Source of the DNA: an uncultured Duncaniella sp.
GTDB lineage: Bacteria; Bacteroidota; Bacteroidia; Bacteroidales; Muribaculaceae
NCBI GenBank assembly: GCA_910577335.1
Contig: CAJTMJ010000009.1
Location: forward strand, 1-64,000
Direction of reading: 5' to 3'
DNA length: 64,000 bases
Every line of letters begins with the position of its first letter. Positions within the stretch are counted from its first letter, which is position 1. The notes below the pieces were generated by a model that was given only the letters and a program-made list of their open reading frames with translations, did no database searches and had not been told where the DNA came from. The translations under genes were made by a program, and so were the position numbers. Of this stretch, positions 50,973 to 59,000 are shown one piece after another.

Positions 50973-52976
50973 CTATAAGTCTTGCAAAGCTCGTGCGGCG
51001 TAGTCTTCACTGAGTCCGTATTCTTGCGTTTCTCGCGTTTCCGGCTCCGGGACGATAACTTCTTCCACCTCGATCGTCTGAGGCCGTGTATCGCGTTCTA
51101 TTACGCCCACACGCCCGATGGCGTTGTCTTCGACATATTTGTTGAAGTGGCTGATCTTTTTTCGCTGCTCTGTGAAGATTCTCTCGTCTTCCTCGGTCTG
51201 CTCGGCACGGGCGGTGTTGTAGGTGCCGAGGTTCTCAAGCCGGTCGATATACATATCGCCTTGATAGATGAACATATCGGTGATTTTGCCCTCATCGTCG
51301 GTGAGGTAATAAGCCTCTACCTTGTAGTCGTTGGGGGCGAGCAGCTCGATAACTTCTGTCTTGCTCAGCCACCAATCGACTCCGGCTACCCGGCAGTATG
51401 AGTTTCGCCGGATTGTAGTGCTGACTCTTTCGCCGACATACCGGGCAATGGTCGCTTTGTCGAGGGGTTGTAGTGTCGGGTTGATGTTGGCGACAAGCAC
51501 ATCCCATCTTGTCATGCCCTTGTACTTTTTCTGATTGGGATGCAGGGCATGGTTGTATTCGTAGATGTCGCGCATATCGTCAGCGATCAACTCATCCCAA
51601 GTGTAGTATTCCTTCTCGACGTAAGTGTTGTTGAACTCGTCGAACACCTTGTTGCTCTCGGTTCGGTACTGTCGGCTCTTGGCGAAGAACCTGCCGATGC
51701 CTACATGGTTCCGATGCTCGATGCTGCGTTTTTTCGCACCGTTGAACTGCTCGGCGTGTTTCTCCTGTGAGTTCATCGGGGCGCAGAACCTTACGAATGG
51801 GAACATAACACCTGCACGGAGAAAGGAGTCTCGCCATTGGCTCATGAGGTGGTTCTCGACCTCGACCTCGGCAGGGCAACCCCAGCCTTGACGGTCGAGC
51901 AGCCTGAACATATTGCGGAACATATCCACCACGAGGTCGACGTTCTTGGCGCGGTTGTAGGCGTAGCCGATACAGCAGCCGCTTGTCACGTCGTAGGCAT
52001 AGTAAGCCTTCGGGCGAATCCGGGTGTCCTTGAGTTTGCGCGGAAGGTCGCGGTCGTCGAATGACACCTTCGACAGTGAGAACTCGCCGTGATGACGGTG
52101 CATGTGCGGCATGGTCTCGTGCATGAAGGTCGTGTAGCTCATGGTCGCCTTGTCGATGATGATTTTGTTTTTCGGCTTGTTCAGATAGTTGATGATGGTC
52201 GCCTCGCTCAGAACCATCGGCTCTCCGTTCTTGTCGGTAAAGTCATCGGGATTGAACAGTTCGCCGGATTCCGGGTCGTACACGTCAAGCTCGCCTGTAA
52301 CGAAGGAGTTGTACAGTTCGAGGACGTTGGTGCCCCACGGCTTGTTGGGAAGGACTGCAATGCCGAGAATAAGACGCTCGGTCTTGTGGTCAACCTTCCG
52401 GGCGCATTGATTGCCGAATTTACCGCTGATAAGACAGGCGTAACCGTTGGCCTTGTAGTCGTTGACCTTCTTGCGGAACCGCAGGGTCGATGCCGGGAGG
52501 GTGTGGCCGAAATGCTTTCGCAGAACCTCAATGGTTGCGGCCATCATACTCCAGTCGTATTTGCCTCCGAACAGCCTTTGGGCGGTGGCTGCTCTGTCGT
52601 AGAGCTTGATGCAGGTGTTGAGAACCGAGGCGTTAGTGACGTATTCCTGTGCCTTCTCGCGTGGAAGCGTCATGCCGCACTTTTCTTTGGAAAAGAAGAA
52701 GGCCACAGCCTGTTGATCGACCTCGTAGTTGCTCTTGACCCAGCCCTCAAGCCGAGCCTGTGCGCCGCCGGGGTAAACTTCCTCGACTTTGTCTTTAGTA
52801 TGTTGGGGTAAGCTGTCAACGGCAATGAGAGCATAGCTTCCCCTTGCTCCGCCTCCGCGCCGTATCACCTCGACACGGTTACGGTTTGTCCAATTACGAT
52901 AATTGGATTCCGTAACGATGCCGCCGTCGAACAACTCGCGGGTCGATATACAAAGTCTGCCGTCGCAATATTCCAT
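50973..52976 (-). CDS. MuA-type DDE transposase
   Basis: 667 residues, the size of MuA. N-terminal winged-helix DNA-binding part (ISTRELFDGGIVTESNYRNW; RGSYALIAVDSLP), a rve-like catalytic core at about 300-440, and a C-terminal Mu-type domain. Candidate acidic triad: D307 (SFDDRD), E374 (EVENHL) and E409 (AEQFN), spaced 67 and 35 residues as expected, but with Glu where the second Asp is normal. It inserts phage DNA at near-random sites and drives replicative transposition, explaining the lack of an integrase. Confidence 0.9.
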   Translation of the reverse strand: MEYCDGRLCISTRELFDGGIVTESNYRNWTNRNRVEVIRRGGGARGSYALIAVDSLPQHTKDKVEEVYPGGAQARLEGWVKSNYEVDQQAVAFFFSKEKCGMTLPREKAQEYVTNASVLNTCIKLYDRAATAQRLFGGKYDWSMMAATIEVLRKHFGHTLPASTLRFRKKVNDYKANGYACLISGKFGNQCARKVDHKTERLILGIAVLPNKPWGTNVLELYNSFVTGELDVYDPESGELFNPDDFTDKNGEPMVLSEATIINYLNKPKNKIIIDKATMSYTTFMHETMPHMHRHHGEFSLSKVSFDDRDLPRKLKDTRIRPKAYYAYDVTSGCCIGYAYNRAKNVDLVVDMFRNMFRLLDRQGWGCPAEVEVENHLMSQWRDSFLRAGVMFPFVRFCAPMNSQEKHAEQFNGAKKRSIEHRNHVGIGRFFAKSRQYRTESNKVFDEFNNTYVEKEYYTWDELIADDMRDIYEYNHALHPNQKKYKGMTRWDVLVANINPTLQPLDKATIARYVGERVSTTIRRNSYCRVAGVDWWLSKTEVIELLAPNDYKVEAYYLTDDEGKITDMFIYQGDMYIDRLENLGTYNTARAEQTEEDERIFTEQRKKISHFNKYVEDNAIGRVGVIERDTRPQTIEVEEVIVPEPETRETQEYGLSEDYAARALQDL

Positions 52977-52987
52977 ATCCCGAACTT

Positions 52988-53353
52988 TTATCTCAATGCT
53001 ACTGCCTGAGCCTGTATTTCGTAAATCATCGGGATAGTTACATTCTCGAAACTTGCCACCTCTCTCCCCTTGAAAAAGATGTGGCCGGTACCGTCATTTC
53101 GATAGAACTCAAGTACCGCTCCGTTTGGGAGGTACTGACGCATCGTGCCGTCCGCATCATGGAAAGTCTCCATCTCCGGCGAGGTAACCATGACTACACC
53201 ACCGCGATTCATAGCGGCCTTGCGGATTCGGTTGAGGAGGTCGTTGCCCGGCTTGTCAAGAGCCAAGGCATTGAACACTGTGCGCTCGGTGACCTTGAAC
53301 AGTTTCATCAGAAACTGACGGTCGGCCTTCGATACTGCAATTTGTCTTTTCAT
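52988..53353 (-). CDS. Early DNA-binding-like protein
   Basis: 121 residues. The N-terminus (SKADRQFLMKLFKVTERTVF, then NALALDKPGNDLLNRIRKAA) looks like a helix-turn-helix of a small regulator; the C-terminal half is beta-rich (GAVLEFYRNDGTGHIFFKG). Located just before the transposase gene, like Ner in Mu, but larger. Function inferred only. Confidence 0.5.
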   Translation of the reverse strand: MKRQIAVSKADRQFLMKLFKVTERTVFNALALDKPGNDLLNRIRKAAMNRGGVVMVTSPEMETFHDADGTMRQYLPNGAVLEFYRNDGTGHIFFKGREVASFENVTIPMIYEIQAQAVALR

Positions 53354-53357
53354 TTTC

Positions 53358-53576
53358 TCACTTATTTAGTCGGTTATTAATCTCGTCGATGGCTTCTTTC
53401 AGAGCGAAGTGTCCGGCAACAAGGGCGGCGTACTGCTTGGATTGATCGCACTCCCAGTCGTTGTGGGTTGCCTCGAACTCATCGAGGACAACCCCGGTGT
53501 CGTTGAGGTTCTGTGTCAAGGTCTCCATGAGCAGCTTGACTGCAACCTCGGTTCTTTTCTCTGAATGCTGTTTCAT
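53358..53576 (-). CDS. Hypothetical early protein
   Basis: 72 acidic residues (EVAVKLLMETLTQNLNDTGV, EFEATHNDWECDQSKQYAAL), helical. Not recognised. Lies between the tRNA-like gene and the HTH-like gene with a 4-bp gap to the latter. Confidence 0.55.
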   Translation of the reverse strand: MKQHSEKRTEVAVKLLMETLTQNLNDTGVVLDEFEATHNDWECDQSKQYAALVAGHFALKEAIDEINNRLNK

Positions 53577-53589
53577 CTTTTCTGAAATT

Positions 53590-53677
53590 TGGTGGAAGGG
53601 GCAGGATTCGAACCTGCGACTCTGACTGCTCGGTCAAGCGGTGCGCACCAGTGCTCTATCCTCTGAGCTACCCTCCC
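53590..53677 (-). tRNA. tRNA-like gene with abnormal anticodon arm
   Basis: 88 nt. Seven-pair acceptor stem (GGGAGGG with CCCTTCC, one G-U), D arm GCTC-AGAGGATA-GAGC, perfect T arm GCAGG-TTCGAAT-CCTGC, discriminator A and encoded CCA. Between D and T arms there are 34 nt instead of about 22, and no normal five-pair anticodon stem with a seven-base loop forms. Options are TTGAC/GTCAG around a six-base CGAGCA loop, or a GGTGC/GCACC foldback. No U33-type loop is visible, so no amino acid can be assigned. Either a degenerate phage tRNA or a tRNA-like RNA with another use. Confidence 0.6.
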
Positions 53678-53682
53678 GAAAT

Positions 53683-53753
53683 GCCGCCGGGCTTGCAATT
53701 CCGGCGGCGGTTCAAATGTTGTGCCTTTCGGCTTTAACCGGCTCTCTTGCCGG
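53683..53753 (-). other. Hairpin cluster preceding the tRNA-like gene
   Basis: Reading leftward: CCGGC/GCCGG with a six-base loop (53738-53753), a small GCC-GAAA-GGC, and an eight-pair GCCGCCGG/CCGGCGGC stem (53683-53690 with 53701-53708) right before the tRNA-like 5' end. None is followed by a U run, so these are probably processing or structural elements rather than terminators. Confidence 0.45.
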
Positions 53754-53780
53754 AGGATTGCCCTCTCTTGGGTCTAACCC

Positions 53781-54161
53781 TTATCCGTTTATTGCCTCTT
53801 GACGACGCTGATTGTTATCCACAATGTCGTCAAACCATCTATCACCTGCTTGCAGTTTGAAAATTGCCAACTTCGCCACATCAAGAGCGTTCAGGGGGAA
53901 CATCAGACAGGTCAGTTCATCATTATAGGCATTGTCGCCGGTGAGTCCGTAAAACTCATTCATATCCGCGCCTTTGAAAGTGATGAATTCCTTGGGTGTT
54001 CCGATACCTCTTGTTTCAAGTAGGTCTTTGTATCCGGCAGTCCACTCGTTGAGGTCTCCGGCACAGCCTAAGATGGTATAGTAGCTGCCATTGTAGGCTG
54101 CGTTGAAAGTCGCCTCACGATTGTCAGCATTGACTTTCAGTATTTGTTTTGCCTCACTCAT
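53781..54161 (-). CDS. Hypothetical early protein
   Basis: 126 residues, acidic; contains YNGSYYTILGCAGDLNEWTA and IGTPKEFITFKGADMNEFYG. No family recognised, no signal or membrane segment. Second gene of the early operon. Confidence 0.6.
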   Translation of the reverse strand: MSEAKQILKVNADNREATFNAAYNGSYYTILGCAGDLNEWTAGYKDLLETRGIGTPKEFITFKGADMNEFYGLTGDNAYNDELTCLMFPLNALDVAKLAIFKLQAGDRWFDDIVDNNQRRQEAING

Positions 54162-54167
54162 AATCGT

Positions 54168-54380
54168 TTATTTTATTTCGTTAATAATCGGTTTCACGGA
54201 GCAGCCGTAGGCGCAAATCAAGCGGTGCTTCAACTTCTCTACATAGAATTCCGGGGCTGTGAACATGATGCCGTTCTCTTCATTGTAGCTGAAGGGTACG
54301 CCGTCCAAAATCAGCACTGCGGCCACCTTATGCTTGACGCTCTGCGTCTGCCATTCCTTGATTTCGTCTGTCTCGCTCAT
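54168..54380 (-). CDS. First early gene product, hypothetical
   Basis: 70 residues from ATG 54378-54380, preceded by an A-rich stretch as usual for Bacteroidales starts. An upstream in-frame ATG at 54434 would add 18 basic residues and lie only about 8 nt from the predicted transcription start. Contains KVAAVLILDGVPFSYNEENG; no family recognised. It sits where Mu has ner, but no HTH is seen. Confidence 0.55.
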   Translation of the reverse strand: MSETDEIKEWQTQSVKHKVAAVLILDGVPFSYNEENGIMFTAPEFYVEKLKHRLICAYGCSVKPIINEIK

Positions 54381-54390
54381 ATTTGTAAAT

Positions 54391-54421
54391 TTTGAGAACT
54401 CGCGGTTTTTTCGTATCTTTG
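54391..54421 (+). promoter_or_regulatory. Repressor promoter (rightward)
   Basis: TTTG (54391-54394), 19 bp, TATCTTTG (54414-54421): a textbook Bacteroidales promoter. The start near 54428 gives a leader of about 77 nt to the repressor ATG at 54505. Confidence 0.75.
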
Positions 54422-54448
54422 GCCGCTCGTTCATTACTGAATACGATG

Positions 54449-54479
54449 CAAAGTTAGGTGAAAATTTTCAACCTACAAA
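54449..54479 (-). promoter_or_regulatory. Early lytic promoter (leftward)
   Basis: Minus strand TTTG (54479-54476), 19 bp, TAACTTTG (54456-54449). The start near 54442 faces the repressor promoter, so the two transcripts overlap at their 5' ends and the polymerases converge. Confidence 0.75.
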
Positions 54480-54503
54480 ATTTTTAACCGATTATTTTCA
54501 ACC
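54465..54503 (+). promoter_or_regulatory. Operator-like triple repeat
   Basis: Three direct copies of TTTTYAACC at 54465-54473, 54481-54489 and 54495-54503, the last two extended by GAT. They cover the early promoter's -33 side and the repressor's ribosome-binding region, fitting operators bound by the repressor. Confidence 0.55.
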
Positions 54504-54504
54504 G

Positions 54505-54993
54505 ATGTGTAAAATTCTCCCCCGGATAAAACAGTTAGCCGAGCATGAAGGGATAACTATCGGAGCCCTTGAGCGCATTATTGGTGCGAGCAAGGGCGTA
54601 CTTTCTCGTGCTATAAGTAATGGAACCGATATCCAATCCAAATGGCTTCAAGCCATAGTTGAAAATTATCCCCAATATTCAGCTCAGTGGCTTCTGACAG
54701 GAGTAGGGGATATGATGTCCACGTCTAATGGCATTCCTTCGTGTCTTGTCGAAACAGATCCAACGACCGGCAAAAATTATATTCCACCTACCGCACCCAT
54801 AGAAGCACCTCCATCACAAGTTGCTTCAGATTCATCATTGGTAACTAACCTTGTTACTACAATTCAGAAACAAGCAGAAGAGATTGGTCGCCTCAAGGAG
54901 CGCATCGCGCAGCTTGAGCGAGAAAAAAACGTTGTCGAGGAGTCCTTTCAAACTGCACCAAGGGAACTTTCCAAATCCACCGTGGACTTATAG
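54505..54993 (+). CDS. Phage repressor (HTH plus coiled coil)
   Basis: 162 residues from ATG 54505; longer frames start before the promoter and are rejected. Residues 8-45 form a CI-like helix-turn-helix (LAEHEGITIGALERIIGASK, then GVLSRAISNG); residues 45-72 contain the YPQYSAQWLLTGVGDM motif common in Bacteroidales phage repressors. A Pro-rich linker and a C-terminal coiled coil (about 115-150) follow. There is no LexA-type peptidase domain, so induction would not use RecA-stimulated self-cleavage. Read opposite to the early operon. Confidence 0.8.
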   Translation: MCKILPRIKQLAEHEGITIGALERIIGASKGVLSRAISNGTDIQSKWLQAIVENYPQYSAQWLLTGVGDMMSTSNGIPSCLVETDPTTGKNYIPPTAPIEAPPSQVASDSSLVTNLVTTIQKQAEEIGRLKERIAQLEREKNVVEESFQTAPRELSKSTVDL

Positions 54994-55431
54994 AGGAATG
55001 GGAGAGATTTGGAATATGCCCCAACTGAACGAAACGGATACCAAAGGAAACCCCGGAATACCCTCGAATCGCCCTTCTCCGGGGTGTTACCCCCTCAAAA
55101 TGGGGTCTAAATCGGCTCAATCCCTTGAATTTCCTATATTTAATAAGGTAGTCGAGCGCAAAGCAACGGTTTTTTCTTAATAGTGAAATGCCAAAATCGG
55201 GGGTCTATTTTGAAAAAACGGTATTTTTCTACCCCTCTATTACCCCCCCCGATTACCCCAAATGTGAATATCCACTTTTCCACAAGTGAATATCCACTTT
55301 GAATATCCACCTGAATATCCACCCGTCAAAATCGACCATTCGAACACAAAATAGGGGAACCGCAAGGCTCCCCCGGAAAGTAGGCGTTTTAGCGGCTCTC
55401 TAAGTCCGTTATAACGCCGCTATTATGTCAT
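54994..55431. other. Non-coding region near the phage left end
   Basis: About 440 bp without a credible gene. It contains an inverted repeat CCCCGGA/TCCGGGG (about 55052-55085) and a CCCC-TCAAAAT-GGGG hairpin after the repressor stop that may help end its transcript, then pyrimidine-rich sequence and the 11-bp repeats described separately. Confidence 0.5.
55265..55322. repeat. Four 11-bp direct repeats (TGAATATCCAC)
   Basis: Exact copies at 55265-55275, 55287-55297, 55300-55310 and 55312-55322, spaced 22, 13 and 12 bp. Located about 700 bp inside the phage left end. May be protein-binding iterons such as an enhancer or second operator; no similar copies seen elsewhere in the window. Confidence 0.75.
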
Positions 55432-55668
55432 TCAATCATCTGCGCCGTCGCAGGCTCCACGAGGGGATGTGAGCAGCGTAGTTTGCTGTATTATCGCACG
55501 TTTGGTAACAACAGTGCCGCCACCACTCAATCCGGCGCGGCGCAGATAATCATACCCACAACCCACTTGTTCCGGGGTCAGATGGTGGAAAATGGCGGCA
55601 ATCGAGCCGAAAGCGAGGGTTTTACGCTTGCCTGTCAAGTGAACGATGATGCATTTGGTCTGTCTCAT
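55432..55668 (-). CDS. Hypothetical protein at phage left end
   Basis: 78 residues from ATG 55666-55668. It begins MRQTKCIIVHLTGKRKTLAF and contains FHHLTPEQVGCGYDYLRRAG. Not recognised. It has its own promoter and lies outside the repressor, at the extreme left end; Mu-like phages often keep lysogenic-conversion or accessory genes there. The start nine codons upstream (55695) would lie within the promoter. Confidence 0.6.
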   Translation of the reverse strand: MRQTKCIIVHLTGKRKTLAFGSIAAIFHHLTPEQVGCGYDYLRRAGLSGGGTVVTKRAIIQQTTLLTSPRGACDGADD

Positions 55669-55684
55669 ACTCGTAAATTTTCCG

Positions 55685-55714
55685 CAAATATACACAAATA
55701 ACCGCTATTTGCAA
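55685..55714 (-). promoter_or_regulatory. Promoter of the left-end gene
   Basis: Minus-strand TTGC (55714-55711), 18 bp, TATATTTG (55692-55685), 17 bp before the ATG at 55668. Same TTGC-type -33 as at dnaX. Confidence 0.55.
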
Positions 55715-55747
55715 CCTTTTGAGAAAATTATAATAGGGAACAGGCAC

Positions 55748-55769
55748 AAAAAAATCGGCGCAAAGCCGA
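55748..55769 (-). terminator. Insulating terminator at the phage left end
   Basis: Stem TCGGC/GCCGA (55755-55759 with 55765-55769) followed on the minus strand by seven U residues (55754-55748). It would stop host transcription from the gene at 56010 entering the prophage. Confidence 0.65.
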
Positions 55770-55891
55770 CTCCCCTACCCTTCCTGCTGACTAAAGCCAC
55801 AGTGTAAACCATCCGATGCCAATCACGCGCCGGGTGTAGCCCCTGTGTAAACTCGTCGAGCCGAAAATTAAACCGAAATTAAACCAATGTA

Positions 55892-55995
55892 AACGCTTCG
55901 TTTTTTTGACCGCACTCCCCTACCCTCGCCTAACTGCCGCAAACTCAAAGGCTTTCATCAAATCCGACCGACCTCAACATCAAACGCTTCGTTTT
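55892..55995 (-). repeat. Transposase-site pair, high-coordinate (left) end
   Basis: Two exact minus-strand copies of AAAACGAAGCGTT: 55995-55983 and 55904-55892, 91 bp apart, inverted relative to the three copies at 15363-15420. A third left-end site as in Mu was not recognised. The remaining sequence at 55770-55890 shows no gene. Confidence 0.8.
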
Positions 55996-56009
55996 GTGCC
56001 CCATATACG

Positions 56010-59000
56010 TTATCTGATGATTACTTTTGTGGCTTTGTTGCCGCGGCGGACGATGTAGAGGCCCGGCTGGAGTGGTGGGATGACTTGGATTCCCTGCAAA
56101 TTGTAGTATTCGGCAGGGGCTTCGCCGTCGGGGTTGATGTCTGCGATGCCTGAGGCGTCTGATTCGATGGCATATTCGAAGACTTCGGAGGGGAGATAGT
56201 CTTTCTTCACTGCCACGAATTTTATTTTCATGGCTTGACCTTCAAATATGAGCGGACGGGTGTCTAAGTCGTAGGTCTTGCCGTCGTGGTCAGTGTTTTC
56301 GGTAGCTGATTTCTGTTGCTGTTTCGGCACAACAGGGTCTTTGCCGTCGAGGGTGTAATATATCTTCACATCGCTCTCCCGGACAAATATTATAGCCTCG
56401 TTCATGTCGTAGACCTTCTCGGCGGGGCGTTTGAAGTGGACGTTGATTTGGGTTTGCGGTACAGGTTCACCTGTCAGAGTGAAGAGGATTATGTCGGAGG
56501 GGTTAAGTCCGGTTTTAATCGCAATAACTTTGAGGGTCAAAGTCTCGCCCATATATATAATAGGTGTCTCGTCGATGTCGAAAGTCGAGGGTGAGGACAC
56601 TTTGTCGGTAGGTATTACCGGGTCGGAACCGTCGAGGGTGTAATATATCTTCACATCGTCGAATTTCTCAAACCTGACTGTCTCTTTAAACTTGTAATTC
56701 TTTTCCTTGAGAATATAGAAGTGGGAGTTTAGCTCGGTTTTAGGGATGGACTCACCTTCGATAACCACAGTGATTACCTCAGAGGGTTTAAATCCCTCCT
56801 TTACGGCAATGAATTTAACATATATGGGCTTTCCTACATATATTATAGGTGTGGTGTCAAGGTCGAAAATGGAGGAATTTTCGATTATGCCATTTGGTAC
56901 CACTGGCTGGGAGCCGTCAAGAGTGTAGTAAATTTTAACGTCGCTGTCACGCAGGAAGATGACAGTCTCGTTCATGGCGTATGACTTATTAGCCGGCTTC
57001 CGGAAATGGACATTAAGCTCGGTCGGTTTTAGCTCCCCGGCGATTTTGACAGATATGATCTCCGACGGACCGAAACCATTCTTTATTGCTATGAATTTAA
57101 CGTTCAGGATTGTGCCTTTGTAGACAATCGGGGTCGTATCCAAATCGAAAGTCGAGGGACCAATAGGTAAGCCTTGCTCCTTGTCGGGGGCTATGGGGTT
57201 GGAGCCGTCGAGCGTATAGTAGATTTTCACATCCTTGTCACGGAGGAAATTCACAGTCTCGTCAATAGCATATTGCTTGTCAGCGGGCTTTTTGAAATGC
57301 ACGTCAACTAAGGTCGGTTTTAGCTCGCCGGTTATCTGGATGGTTATTGATTCCGATTGACGGTAGCCGGGCTTGACAGCGATGAATATGACTTTTAAGG
57401 GAGTGCCTTTATAGATGATCGGATAGGTGTCGAGATCGTATGTATGGATACCCATCGGAATCATTAATTCCTTATCGGGAGCCACAGGTTCGGAGCCATC
57501 GAGGGTGTAGTAAATCTTCACATCGGTGTCACGCAGGAATATGACGGTCTCATTTATGGCGTATTGCTTATCAGCGGGTTTCTTAAAATGCACGTCAAGC
57601 TGGGTCTGCTTAGTCTCACCATTAATCACTAAACATATAATTTCAGAGGGGAGGAAATCTTTCTTAACGGCAATAAACTTGATATTCAAAGGTGTTCCCT
57701 TATAAATAATAGGTGTGTTGTCGAGGTCGAAAGTTGTAGCTCCCATAGAGACTCCTTGTGATTTGTCGGGGACAATGGGGCCAGAACCGTCAAGGGTGTA
57801 ATAGATTTTCACATCGGTGTCCTTCAGGAATATGACCGTCTCGTCCAAGGCGTAGGTCTTTTCAGCCGGCTTCTTAAAATGCACGCCAAGCTGAGTCTGC
57901 TTAGTCTCGCCGGAGATAACAACCGTAATGACCTCAGACGGACGCAATCCGTTTTTAACAGCTATGAAGGAAATATTTAACGGCGTGCCGGTGTAAGTGA
58001 TGGGGGAGTTGTCAAGGTCAAAAGTGTTTGTACCCATAGATGTGCCATTCGCCTTGTGGGGAGGTACGGGGGTGGTTCCGTTGAGGGTATAGTAAATTTT
58101 GACGTCTGAGTCTCTTTCGAAAGTCACATTTTCGTTAAGCTTGTAAGCTTTTTGTGCCGGTTTTTGAAAATGTGTTCCGAGAGTAGTTTGCGGCACGTCT
58201 TCACCTGACAGCGACAGGGAAATCACGCTGCTTGGGGAAAATCCGGCTTTAACGGCTATGAAAGTGAGGTTGATTGGCTTGCCAAGATATGTGACAGGTG
58301 CCATGTCCCAATCGTAGGTCGGTGGCAGGGGCGATTCACCATTGGCTGGGACAACAGGTACAGAGCCGTCAAGAGTGTAATAGATCTTGACATCGCTATC
58401 CTTTTCAATGACTATCGGTTCGTTATATTTATATCCCGTGCTCTTGGGGGTTGAAAAATGGGTGGAATCTGTAGGCTTGTCAGGTGTTGGGTCTGTGCCG
58501 GGACCGGAATTATTAAGCTCGGCTTTGAAGATATGGCTATAAGATACTTTATCTATTTTATTTGGTTTGTATTCACCGATAATCCACAGTGTTTTATGCT
58601 CTTTGTGGCGCGGAATTTCGACACGCTGGTCATTTCCGGGAGCAATTGCGCCATTGGATATAATATCTTCCTTAGTCACGGTCGCACCGTCGTTAAACAG
58701 ATAGTATACCGAGATTGGTTGACCATAATTAATATCCGGAGTCTCTTTCCATGTGCTTGTGACTACTATTATATCGGAAGAACTGCTTTCTTCGTCAATC
58801 TTAAAGTTAAAACTATCGAGACGATATAATGCCACATCATTGTATTCGTTCTTAGAATTGCATACAAACCTCCCCTTGTCAGAGTCATATCGAATATGCT
58901 GGCTTGGACCATTGTCGAACATTATATGTGCAACGCCTTCGGGAGTTATATCTATAGAAAGGTATTCAACACACATTCCCAATTCACTGTTTAACGCAAG

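Larger units (their letters stand above)
15354..56005. mobile_element. Mu-like transposable prophage with DGR (about 40.6 kb)
   Basis: Complete-looking prophage: repressor, MuA/MuB-type transposition genes, GemA-like, Gam, virion-morphogenesis protein, terminase, gp36, DUF935 portal, MuF, protease/scaffold, capsid, lysis cassette and siphovirus tail, with no tyrosine or serine integrase. Inverted 13-bp repeats mark both ends. The best-fitting limits use a 5-bp direct repeat TACGT (15349-15353 and 56006-56010) as target duplication. A 4-bp TATA alternative (15353-15356 and 56004-56007) cannot be excluded, so the limits carry a few bp of uncertainty. Confidence 0.85.

Noticed and set aside
53590..53677. 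tRNA as the integration site (attB) of the prophage
   Set aside because: It lies well inside the prophage, about 2.3 kb from the end, and the element carries a transposase, not an integrase.
55265..55322. CRISPR array
   Set aside because: Units of 11 bp with 1-11 bp gaps are far too short, and no cas genes are present.
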